Assembly (NCBI GenBank): GCA_022822365.1
Contig: JAJEBV010000035.1
Span: forward strand, 74,082-138,081
DNA length: 64,000 nt
Reading direction: 5' to 3'
Source: Thermoanaerobaculia bacterium
Lineage (GTDB): Bacteria; Acidobacteriota; Thermoanaerobaculia; Multivoradales; Multivoraceae
Of the stretch, positions 8,887 through 16,423 are shown piece after piece (position 1 is the first letter of the stretch; each line of letters opens with the position of its first letter). The notes beneath the pieces are model-generated. The model saw nothing but the letters and a program-made list of their open reading frames with translations, was not told the DNA's origin and did no database searches. The translations under genes and the position numbers were made by a program.

Positions 8887-10656
8887 TCACCTAAGGAACA
8901 CGGGGAGATTCCAACTCTCGACGCTCTGGTCCAGCAAATCGAGCATCCGAATACACTGTTCGGCCGTCCCTCCAAACAGCCCGCTCCGTACCAACGACGA
9001 ACTGTCTCCCCCCTTCGTTAGTGACTCCCGAAAGCTCTGGCATGCGGCGTTGTAGCTGAACCGGCGGACAGCAAAGGTCCCTGGCGGAATCACCGCACTG
9101 GCTCCTTTCTCTTCCCTCTCGTACAAACAACGAAGAGCAACGAGAATCTCAAGCTGATCGAAAATCCGATGATAGGCTTCCCGATCCGCCACAAAGGGAT
9201 GTGCGTGAGGCCAGAGAACGGCCACTACCCACTCGTGGAGAGGCATGACACGGTCCGAAACGCCCTCCAGCGCCAGGGATCCGCTACCCATGCCCATCGG
9301 ATACCCAACAAACGACAGCGCTAACTCACCGGCTGCCGTTGACTCACCGCCACCGTGCCTCGCGTTCATCCGTGTATCGAAAAGGACGCTGAGAAACTCC
9401 AGGTTGTTTGCCATCAACGCACCCGTACCGGCCGCGTAGAACAACAACGCTGCCGGATACCTTGACAAGTTCGCCCACACCTCATAACCGTCGGACGGCA
9501 ACTCAGAACTGAGCTTCTGAAGCCCCCTGCGCCAAAGCCCGAAATGATCCTCTTTCGCCCAGTAGCCGCCAACTAACGCGGCCGCGACAAGCACTGAACA
9601 CGCTCCGTCGTAGCGTCGCAACCGAGCAGCCACCAACTCCGAGGTCGGACGTGGGTCTTGGACCGGAAACTCCGTGCCACGGGTTCTCTCCATGGCGTCG
9701 TCGGTAGTCCGCGCCACGAAATCCGAGAGTCGAATCCCGTCCTCGGGATTCAGTAGGTAGCTCTTCATGTTCGCGACAGCCGCCTCAGTCGAGAGTGGGT
9801 GTGGTAGCAGGTAGTCCTCAATGGCCTGAACCTGTCGGTTCAGTGATTCGAAGAACGTGTCTGCATCCTCGATTTGAACCACTTCGGCACGACGCTGCTG
9901 AACTAACCCGCGCGCCGTGTCCCTCAGCTCGCCCCGAGCAGCCCAATAGGTCGTAAAACGGTGAGACTGGCAGCGCTCCAGCGCTTTCCTCAGGCCACCG
10001 TCCCACTCACCAGACCAGCCACAGACCACGAGGCCGTACTCATCGAAGATCCGGTCTAGAAGCTGGTCAACCGCATCCGTGTAACTCTGGAGTTCGTCCT
10101 GGGTGTTCTTGATCTCCCAGTCACGATAATCGCCGTGGAGTTTGAGGACAGTACAGCCCGCGTGTGTGAGCGACACAGCGCCTTCCACCTGGTGCTTGGA
10201 GCTCAGGACCGTTGGCGCAATACCCTGCTCACCCAGGGCAGTCTCGATCAGACGGTCAAAGTTCGTAGTGACGATGACCCGCACGCAGTTACGCTTCGCC
10301 AGCGCGGCTATGGCGCGATGTGCCCTTGTGGGCACTTTCTTTCCTTCCTCCCGCTCCCGTTCGCTCGGCTCGATGTAGGCCCTGATTAGGTGTTGCCGTT
10401 CGGCGGCTGTCCTCCCGAGCTCTTGAAGTATCTGCGAGTACTCCGGTTCTCTACCGAAGTTCGCCTTGTACCATCGTTCAGGTGTGGGCTCGGCCAACTC
10501 GTCAGAGACGTGAGCAAGTTTGCGGATCAAATCCAACGTGATCTCCCAGCCCGTCGGAATCCCTGCCGCACGGGAGACACCCGAACCGAGAAGCAGAGCG
10601 TAGACGCCGGGCGCAGCCTGCATCGAGAACGCCAGCGACTGAGTAGGATCGATCAT
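8887..10656 (-). CDS. SIR2-family defence protein
   Basis: This 589-residue protein has an N-terminal SIR2 NAD-binding domain (about 1-290): LLLGSGVSRAAGIPTGW (residues 21-37), VTTNFDRLIE (129-138) with the NAD-site Asn132/Asp134, and LKLHGD (171-176) with the putative catalytic His174. A further strand, LVVCGWSGEWD, matches the end of the Rossmann fold. The C-terminal half (about 300-589) is mostly helical and not recognised. In phage defence, SIR2 domains deplete NAD+ when triggered, so the C-terminal half would be the sensor; this is inference. No HerA, Argonaute or SLOG partner gene is adjacent. AGGA lies 5 nt before ATG 10656, supporting the start. Lower GC fits island membership. Confidence 0.8.
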   Translation of the reverse strand: MIDPTQSLAFSMQAAPGVYALLLGSGVSRAAGIPTGWEITLDLIRKLAHVSDELAEPTPERWYKANFGREPEYSQILQELGRTAAERQHLIRAYIEPSEREREEGKKVPTRAHRAIAALAKRNCVRVIVTTNFDRLIETALGEQGIAPTVLSSKHQVEGAVSLTHAGCTVLKLHGDYRDWEIKNTQDELQSYTDAVDQLLDRIFDEYGLVVCGWSGEWDGGLRKALERCQSHRFTTYWAARGELRDTARGLVQQRRAEVVQIEDADTFFESLNRQVQAIEDYLLPHPLSTEAAVANMKSYLLNPEDGIRLSDFVARTTDDAMERTRGTEFPVQDPRPTSELVAARLRRYDGACSVLVAAALVGGYWAKEDHFGLWRRGLQKLSSELPSDGYEVWANLSRYPAALLFYAAGTGALMANNLEFLSVLFDTRMNARHGGGESTAAGELALSFVGYPMGMGSGSLALEGVSDRVMPLHEWVVAVLWPHAHPFVADREAYHRIFDQLEILVALRCLYEREEKGASAVIPPGTFAVRRFSYNAACQSFRESLTKGGDSSSLVRSGLFGGTAEQCIRMLDLLDQSVESWNLPVFLR

Positions 10657-10837
10657 CTTCTTCCTGCCTCAACAGAGAAGGCTCCCAAGGGACCGGACGG
10701 AATAGGCCCGGGCGCTACGAACCGCCTCAGGGTCGCGTGCCACGGAAGCAGGGGAAACCCGGTCGCCCGTTCGAGGCGGGCAGGGCGATCACACATACCA
10801 ACGACGCGAACAGCCATCGACGAAGCCCCCTGAGCGC

Positions 10838-11062
10838 CTACGAGCCGATGCTCAGCGCTACGTCCGCTTCAGCGACCGTAGCCTGAGGTGAAGTAGGTGG
10901 GTTCTCCTCTGCGCGCAGGCCCTCCAAGTGGAAGGCGATACCCTCGTGCATTGGCCTGATGACGTCGGCGCGTGACCTAGCCGTGGCGAGACATCCGGGC
11001 AAATCAGGCGCCTGCGCAGCGTACTTCTTCGGCGCCTTCTCAATCACGATCATGTACTTCAC
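10838..11062 (-). CDS. HicB-like antitoxin-fold protein without a HicA partner
   Basis: This 74-residue protein begins VKYMIVIEKAPKKYAAQAPDLPGCLATA, the partial RNase H-fold signature of the HicB family (Y-x-APDLPGC), followed by the helix RADVIRPMHEGIAFHLEGLRAE. In HicAB modules this fold neutralises the HicA RNase toxin. No HicA-like frame (about 60 residues with a buried catalytic His) is visible on either side. The C-terminus lacks an added DNA-binding domain. GTG 11062 is chosen because GAGGTGAG precedes it by about 7 nt and the homology begins there. It may be a solitary remnant or act on a toxin elsewhere. Confidence 0.7.
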   Translation of the reverse strand: MKYMIVIEKAPKKYAAQAPDLPGCLATARSRADVIRPMHEGIAFHLEGLRAEENPPTSPQATVAEADVALSIGS

Positions 11063-11497
11063 CGGCTTCTCACCTCGTAAGTCCCGACCGCCTGAGGCTG
11101 TGTGTTCCATGTGCCCGGCCGCAAGCGGTTGATCGAGCCTACCAGCGACGGACACCCTCCCTGGCTTCTCGCGATGGCCGTACTAGCGGCGAGCGGCCTT
11201 CGTCGGGACTCCCAGTCGACCATCCCGCTCGACAGTCGGAATCGCGTTCCCGCCCCTAGCCATTGCCGAAAGGCGCCCCAGCTGTCATCGTTATCGGATT
11301 GCTTGAAACCGCGCCAAGCTGGGGAGCCGCACCGACCGCCTTGAAGATCAGCCGGCGGGCCTGCCGGTTCTGGCAGACCAAGGCCGCAGGCGTTTTCTTC
11401 GGCAGTTTCCCGCCCTGAGAGAGGTTCATCTTGGCCACGAGCAGTGTAGACGTGAGTGGGTAGACCGTAACGACGCCGACCAGAGGAAGAACCTGCC
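11063..11497. other. Intergenic stretch at the right border of the defence island
   Basis: This 435-bp stretch has no gene I can support. A 60-codon minus-strand frame (11256-11438, starting MAKMNLSQGGKLPKK) has a natural-looking basic N-terminus, but no clear ribosome site or known homology; it may be a remnant of an island gene. No tRNA, att-like direct repeat or integrase is visible, so the island border is not defined by a recognisable insertion site. The promoter of the S9 peptidase gene should lie in its right-hand part, and AGAGGAAG precedes ATG 11498. Confidence 0.3.
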
Positions 11498-13948
11498 ATG
11501 AAGACCCTAGCCAGCATCGCCAACCTGATCGCCTGCCTCGCCGTTGCGGGTTCAGTTGCCGCCCAATCGAACCCCACGGAGACGAGCGGCTATCTCACTC
11601 CGCCGCAGGAGATCGTCGACATTCTGGACGCGCCGCCGACGCCTTCCGTGCTGGTCGGGCCGAACCGCGACGTCATCGTGCTGATGGAGAGCCGGAGCAT
11701 GCCGCCGATCTCGTGGCAGGCGCGGCCGCTGGAGCGGCTCGCGGGCTACCGCATCGATCCGCGCAACAGCGGGCCGTGGCGGGCGCCGGAGACGGCGGCG
11801 CTGACGATCCGCCGGCTTGACGACGGCTCGGACAATGGCGGCGTCCGCATCGAGGCGCCCCAGGGCACGACGATCGGCTGGCCGCAGTTCTCGCCCGACG
11901 GCACTCACCTCTCCTACACCGTGCTCCGCGACACGGGGATCGAACTTTGGGTGGTCGACCTGGCAGGCGGCAAGCGCCGGGCGCTGACGTCGGCTTCGCT
12001 CAACGCCACCTGGCGCAATCCCTGCGAGTGGCTGTTCGACTCGAGCGGCGTGCTCTGCCGGTTCCGCGTGCCGGCCCGCGGCGCGCCGCCGTCGCCGCCG
12101 CGGCAGCCGGACGGCCCCAACATCCAGGAGCACGACGGCCGCCTCTCGCCGGTGCGCACCTACCAGGACCTGCTGGCGAACGTGCACGACGAGGCGCTGT
12201 TCGAGTACCACTTCACGAGCCGGATCGAGACCGTCGACCTGGCCACCGGGACGCGAACCGCGATCGGCGAACCGGGGCTGTACTCACGGGTCTCCGGCGC
12301 TCCGGACAGCCGGCACGTGCTCGTGGAGAGAGTCGAGCGGCCCTTCTCCTGGTTGCACCCGGCGAGCCGCTTCCCGCGCTCGGTGGAGGTGTGGAGCCGG
12401 GACGGCGGCAAGGTCGCGACGATCGCGACGCTGCCGCTGGCCGACGCGGTGCCCATCGGCGGCGTTCCGACCGGGCCGCGCGGCCACCGCTGGAATCCGA
12501 CCGCATCGGCGACGCTGGTCTGGAGCGAGGCCCAGGACGGCGGCGACCCGAAAGCGGAAGTGCCGCATCGGGACTACGTCTTCACGCTGGACGCACCGTT
12601 CGACGGCGAACCGCGCGAACTGACGCGGACCGAGTTCAGGTTCTCAGGCATCGCCTGGACGGAAGGCGGCACGGCGCTCGTCAACTCGTACGACCGCGAG
12701 ACGCGCTGGATCCGCACGGCGCTGCTCGACGTCGGCGGCGACGAACCGAGGCCGCTGTTCGACCGCAGCGCCGAGGACCGCTACGGCGACCCGGGCTTCC
12801 CCTGGCAGCGGCCCGGCGGCGGCACCGCCGGCGCGACCATCCTCCAGGACGGCGACGACATCTACCTCGTGGGCCGCGGTGCTTCGCCGGAAGGCGACCT
12901 GCCCTTCGTCGACCGCCTGAACCTCGACACGCTGGCGACGGAACGGCTGTTCCGCAGCGAGCCTGGAACCTACGAGACGGCGGTCGCGGTGCTGTCGGCC
13001 GACAACGGCTCGCTCCTGACCCGCCGCGAGAGCGCCACCGAGCCGCCCAACTACTACGTGACCAACGTCTCGACAGGCGGCCGGCGCGCCCTGACCGACT
13101 TCAGCGACCCGGCGCCGATCCTCCGCCAGGTCGAGAAGCGGCTCCTGACCTACGAGCGGGCAGACGGCGTCGGCCTGTCGGCGACCCTCTACCTGCCGCC
13201 CGGCTACCGGGAGGGCGACCGCCCGCCTATGCTGCTCTGGGCCTATCCCCGGGAGTACACGAACCCTGACGCCGCAAGCCAGGTCACCGGCTCGCCCCAC
13301 CGCTTCACCACCCTGCGCGGCTCTTCCCACCTGCTGCTGCTCACCCAGGGCTACGCGATCCTCGACGGGCCGGCGATGCCGATCGTCGGCGAGGGCGAGA
13401 CGGCGAACGACACCTACGTCGAGCAGCTCGTCTCGAGCGCCGCGGCTGCCATCGACAAGGTCGTCGAACTCGGCGTCGCCGACCGCGACCGGATCGCCGT
13501 CGGCGGCCACAGCTACGGCGCCTTCATGACCGCGAACCTGCTCGCCCACTCCGACCTCTTCGCCGCCGGCATCGCCAGAAGCGGCGCCTACAACCGTTCG
13601 CTGACGCCCTTCGGCTTCCAGAACGAGCGCCGCACCTTCTGGGAGGCCCAGCACATCTACGCCGCGATGTCGCCCTTCTTCCACGCCGAGAAGGTGAACG
13701 AGCCGATCCTCCTCACCCACGGCGAGATCGACAACAACTCCGGCACCTTCCCGATCCAGTCCGAGCGCTTCTACCAGGCGCTGAAGGGCCACGGCGCCAC
13801 GGTGCGCTACGTCACCATGCCTCACGAGTCCCACGGCTACGCGGCCCGGGAGTCCGTGCTCCACGTCGTCGCGGAGATGCTGAACTGGTGCAACCGCTAC
13901 CTTCGCACCGGCGTGTCGCCGGCGTCGGGAGCCGGCGCCGGAAGGTGA
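11498..13948 (+). CDS. Secreted prolyl-oligopeptidase-family (S9) serine peptidase
   Basis: This 816-residue protein has a Sec signal peptide (MKTLASIANLIACLAVAGSVAAQ). A beta-propeller-like region follows to about residue 540, and then an alpha/beta-hydrolase domain. The nucleophile is Ser672 in GGHSYGA; Asp745 in HGEIDNNSG and His779 in MPHESHGY complete the triad. The layout resembles the glutamyl endopeptidase-like (S9D) branch, which cleaves after acidic residues; the exact specificity cannot be read. The exported protein probably degrades peptides in the periplasm or outside the cell. AGAGGAAG precedes ATG 11498. It is a single gene facing the minus-strand phosphatase, with a stem-loop between them. 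Confidence 0.85.
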   Translation: MKTLASIANLIACLAVAGSVAAQSNPTETSGYLTPPQEIVDILDAPPTPSVLVGPNRDVIVLMESRSMPPISWQARPLERLAGYRIDPRNSGPWRAPETAALTIRRLDDGSDNGGVRIEAPQGTTIGWPQFSPDGTHLSYTVLRDTGIELWVVDLAGGKRRALTSASLNATWRNPCEWLFDSSGVLCRFRVPARGAPPSPPRQPDGPNIQEHDGRLSPVRTYQDLLANVHDEALFEYHFTSRIETVDLATGTRTAIGEPGLYSRVSGAPDSRHVLVERVERPFSWLHPASRFPRSVEVWSRDGGKVATIATLPLADAVPIGGVPTGPRGHRWNPTASATLVWSEAQDGGDPKAEVPHRDYVFTLDAPFDGEPRELTRTEFRFSGIAWTEGGTALVNSYDRETRWIRTALLDVGGDEPRPLFDRSAEDRYGDPGFPWQRPGGGTAGATILQDGDDIYLVGRGASPEGDLPFVDRLNLDTLATERLFRSEPGTYETAVAVLSADNGSLLTRRESATEPPNYYVTNVSTGGRRALTDFSDPAPILRQVEKRLLTYERADGVGLSATLYLPPGYREGDRPPMLLWAYPREYTNPDAASQVTGSPHRFTTLRGSSHLLLLTQGYAILDGPAMPIVGEGETANDTYVEQLVSSAAAAIDKVVELGVADRDRIAVGGHSYGAFMTANLLAHSDLFAAGIARSGAYNRSLTPFGFQNERRTFWEAQHIYAAMSPFFHAEKVNEPILLTHGEIDNNSGTFPIQSERFYQALKGHGATVRYVTMPHESHGYAARESVLHVVAEMLNWCNRYLRTGVSPASGAGAGR

Positions 13949-13957
13949 GGCCGGGAT

Positions 13958-13992
13958 GGGGAGCGCGGCCAGGCTTGCGGCCGGCACTCCCC
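13958..13992. terminator. Stem-loop between convergent genes
   Basis: GGGGAG at 13958 pairs with CTCCCC at 13987-13992, with inner GGCC/GGCC pairing. It lies between the stops of the S9 peptidase and the phosphatase and could end transcription from both sides. It lacks a U-tract, as is common in GC-rich genomes. Confidence 0.4.
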
Positions 13993-14092
13993 ACCCGCCT
14001 CTGGAGGGAGAAGACGAGCGGTCGATTCGGGTCAACCAGTCGTCGAGGCGGAGCATTGCCGCCCCCGATGAAGAAGCGAAGAAAACGGGGAG

Positions 14093-16345
14093 TCAGGGGG
14101 TCAGACGGAAAGTCCCCTGGCCGAGCGGCCGCTCCGGGTTCTCCCAGGAGGAGAACCAGTACAGCTCGTGGACCTGCTCCGAACCGTCGCTGTCGACCAG
14201 ACCGACGTTGAGGGCCACGCGTTCCGGCGCGCCGGCGCCGGTGACCCAGCCCCAGGGCACCGTCACGTGGGCGGTGTAGCCTTGGCCCGATTCGTGGACC
14301 TCGACCATGGTGTCCGGCGCCTCCCCGGTCCAGGCCGGGTGGGCCTCGATCTCGAACTCGCTGCCGACCGGCCCCGTGGCGACGTGCGCATCGTCGATCT
14401 CGCGGCCGCGCTCGGGCCAGGGGTCGATGAACAGCAGGACCGCCTCGACGTCGTCGGGGTCGACGTCCGACCAGTCGGTCCCCGCGTCGGCTTCCGCGCC
14501 CACCACGACGTCGTCCGTGACATCGGCCCGGAGGTAGAGAGCTTCTTCGTCCCAGCCCAGGTAGAGGTCGGCCGAAGCGTCCGCCGGGCCCTGGAACGGA
14601 TCACCGGCGGTCTCGGCGTGTATCTCCGCCGGTTCGGCGAACGTCAAGGCCTCTATCCCGGCCTTCTGCCACTCCGCGCGACTCGCGTCGCGAAGCGGGA
14701 ACGCCGCGTGGGACAGCGAGCGCAGCTCAACCGGCGCGAGGAGGACGCGGCCACGGGTCACCGAGCCCCCTTCGCCCGTGTCGAAGCGGACCTCGTAGCT
14801 GACCGATGCGCCCTCGGCGCCGACCTCCGGGCCACCTTCATCGAACAGCGAATCGATCGGCATCTCCGATCCCGGCGGCAGCGGGGCGCTCGCGACCGGC
14901 GCCAGCGCGTCCACGGAGAGCTCCGCCGACATCGCGAAGTCCGTCGTGTTGCGCAGGACGCCGGCGATCCGGGCCGGCCCGTCGGCCGCCGCTGTCCACA
15001 GCGGCTCCAGCTCGACCGCGCCTCCTGGCATCTCGACGATCCGGTCGAGGTCCGGAAGCGAGGCGCCCGCGTCGGGCGGCAGCTCGACCTGGCCTGTAGA
15101 CACGACGTCTAGCAGGATGCCTTCCTCGTCGAAGGCGCGGAAGATCGCTCCTTCGTCGGACAGTTCGGCCATCCAGAAGTGCGGCTCGCTCGCCGAGCGC
15201 GCAATGTACCAGCGCTCCTCCAGGTCGACGGTTCGGGCGTCCTGGCCCATGCAGCCGTCGCCGAGGTAGAGCACGCCCTCGCCCGCACCGACGACCTCGC
15301 CGAGACGGATCGGATGGCTGCGCTTGAGGACGTGATCGTGGTTCTCGAACGCCGCCGTCAGCCGGCCGTGGTGGAAGACCTCCTCCCAGGCGTCGCGGCC
15401 CTCGGCCGAGGCCTCGTACGACCGGTGAGCCGGGTACAGCGGGACGTGGTGAAGCGCCAGCCGGTTCGGCAGATCCGCGTCTGCGTCCAACTGATCCTCC
15501 AGCCACGGCACCTGATCTTCATGGGACACCAGGTGGCCGCTGTCCAGAACGTAGAGGGCCCCCGCGGCGCCCAGGCCGCGACGGAAGTAGGTCGCGCCCC
15601 CGGTATCGGCGGAGGTCTCAGCACCCTGGTTCTGTGCGAACAACGCGTAGTAGAAGGGCGCCTTCCGTTCCGGCGGCGCCGATGCGGGAACCCCTCCGGC
15701 GCGGCCGACGTTCACCTCGTGGTTGCCGATCGCAAGCACCAGAGGCACCGTGAGTCCATCGGGCGTGACCAACGCGTCCGTGACGTACTCGAGCCAGGTC
15801 CGCCAGCGAGGCCAGTTCGAGGTGAGGCCATTGGCGTAGGACAGGTCGCCGCCGATGGCCAGCAGGTGGGGCGATTGCCGCCCGGCCTGCTCCAGCAGCG
15901 CAAGCGAGAGGGGCTCGGCGCCGATGTCGCCGCCCGACGCGAGACGCACCGGGCCTTCCCGCGGGATGGTGCGGAAGCTGCGCCAGACGCCCGCCGGACG
16001 TCCATCGAGAACAGTCTGGAAGTCGTAGCTCGCGCCGGGTTCGAGATCGCGCAACTCGAACCGGTAGACCCGAACGTCCGGAACGCCGGCGATCTCAACC
16101 GGTTCGCCCGGAATCGAAGAAGGAGCTCCGTCCGCCCCGGAGGCTCGCCACTCGACGCTGGCCGAGCGCGGCAGCCTTTCCCCGATTCCATCCGCTTCAA
16201 CGACCAGGTTGACCGTCATCGTCGTCGACGTGTCGCCCTGCCAGGTCAGGTGGACCGAGTGCCAGGGCGGCGGGCCGCCCGAGCCGGAACATGCCGCAAC
16301 GAGGAGCGACCCAAGAACGACGGTCGATGGCGCAGAGAATCGCAT
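14093..16345 (-). CDS. Purple-acid-phosphatase-like lipoprotein with CBM9-like C-terminal domain
   Basis: This 750-residue protein starts MRFSAPSTVVLGSLLVAACSG, a lipoprotein signal with the lipobox VAAC. Next come a fibronectin-III-like domain (about 30-130), as in purple acid phosphatases, and a calcineurin-like metallophosphatase domain. Its metal ligands are visible in order: GGDIG, GGDLSYANG, AIGNHEVN, LHHVPLY and FENHDHVLKRSHP. The last 190 residues form a CBM9/DOMON-like beta-sandwich (DLYLGWDEEALYLRADVTDD to the end), found on extracellular enzymes that bind sugars or heme. It probably releases phosphate from organic esters at the cell surface. It lies 78 bp after the TonB-dependent receptor gene on the same strand, so the two likely form an uptake pair. 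Confidence 0.8.
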   Translation of the reverse strand: MRFSAPSTVVLGSLLVAACSGSGGPPPWHSVHLTWQGDTSTTMTVNLVVEADGIGERLPRSASVEWRASGADGAPSSIPGEPVEIAGVPDVRVYRFELRDLEPGASYDFQTVLDGRPAGVWRSFRTIPREGPVRLASGGDIGAEPLSLALLEQAGRQSPHLLAIGGDLSYANGLTSNWPRWRTWLEYVTDALVTPDGLTVPLVLAIGNHEVNVGRAGGVPASAPPERKAPFYYALFAQNQGAETSADTGGATYFRRGLGAAGALYVLDSGHLVSHEDQVPWLEDQLDADADLPNRLALHHVPLYPAHRSYEASAEGRDAWEEVFHHGRLTAAFENHDHVLKRSHPIRLGEVVGAGEGVLYLGDGCMGQDARTVDLEERWYIARSASEPHFWMAELSDEGAIFRAFDEEGILLDVVSTGQVELPPDAGASLPDLDRIVEMPGGAVELEPLWTAAADGPARIAGVLRNTTDFAMSAELSVDALAPVASAPLPPGSEMPIDSLFDEGGPEVGAEGASVSYEVRFDTGEGGSVTRGRVLLAPVELRSLSHAAFPLRDASRAEWQKAGIEALTFAEPAEIHAETAGDPFQGPADASADLYLGWDEEALYLRADVTDDVVVGAEADAGTDWSDVDPDDVEAVLLFIDPWPERGREIDDAHVATGPVGSEFEIEAHPAWTGEAPDTMVEVHESGQGYTAHVTVPWGWVTGAGAPERVALNVGLVDSDGSEQVHELYWFSSWENPERPLGQGTFRLTP

Positions 16346-16394
16346 CGAGCGAAGACTAGCGCGGAAGAGCAACCGACGGCCGGCGAGGACGCCG

Positions 16395-16404
16395 GCGCAC
16401 CCAG
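16395..16404. repeat. Fragment of the dispersed palindromic repeat family
   Basis: GCGCACCCAG, the outer end of the family described at 47222-47363, preceded by GCCGGC-containing pairing sequence. It lies between the TonB receptor stop and the phosphatase start. Only the end motif is present. Confidence 0.4.
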
Positions 16405-16423
16405 TCTCCACGGCGCAAGTTGC

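Noticed and set aside
11256..11438. 60-codon minus-strand ORF
   Set aside because: It has a plausible start residue pattern, but no ribosome site, homology or conserved context; it is noted only in the intergenic entry.
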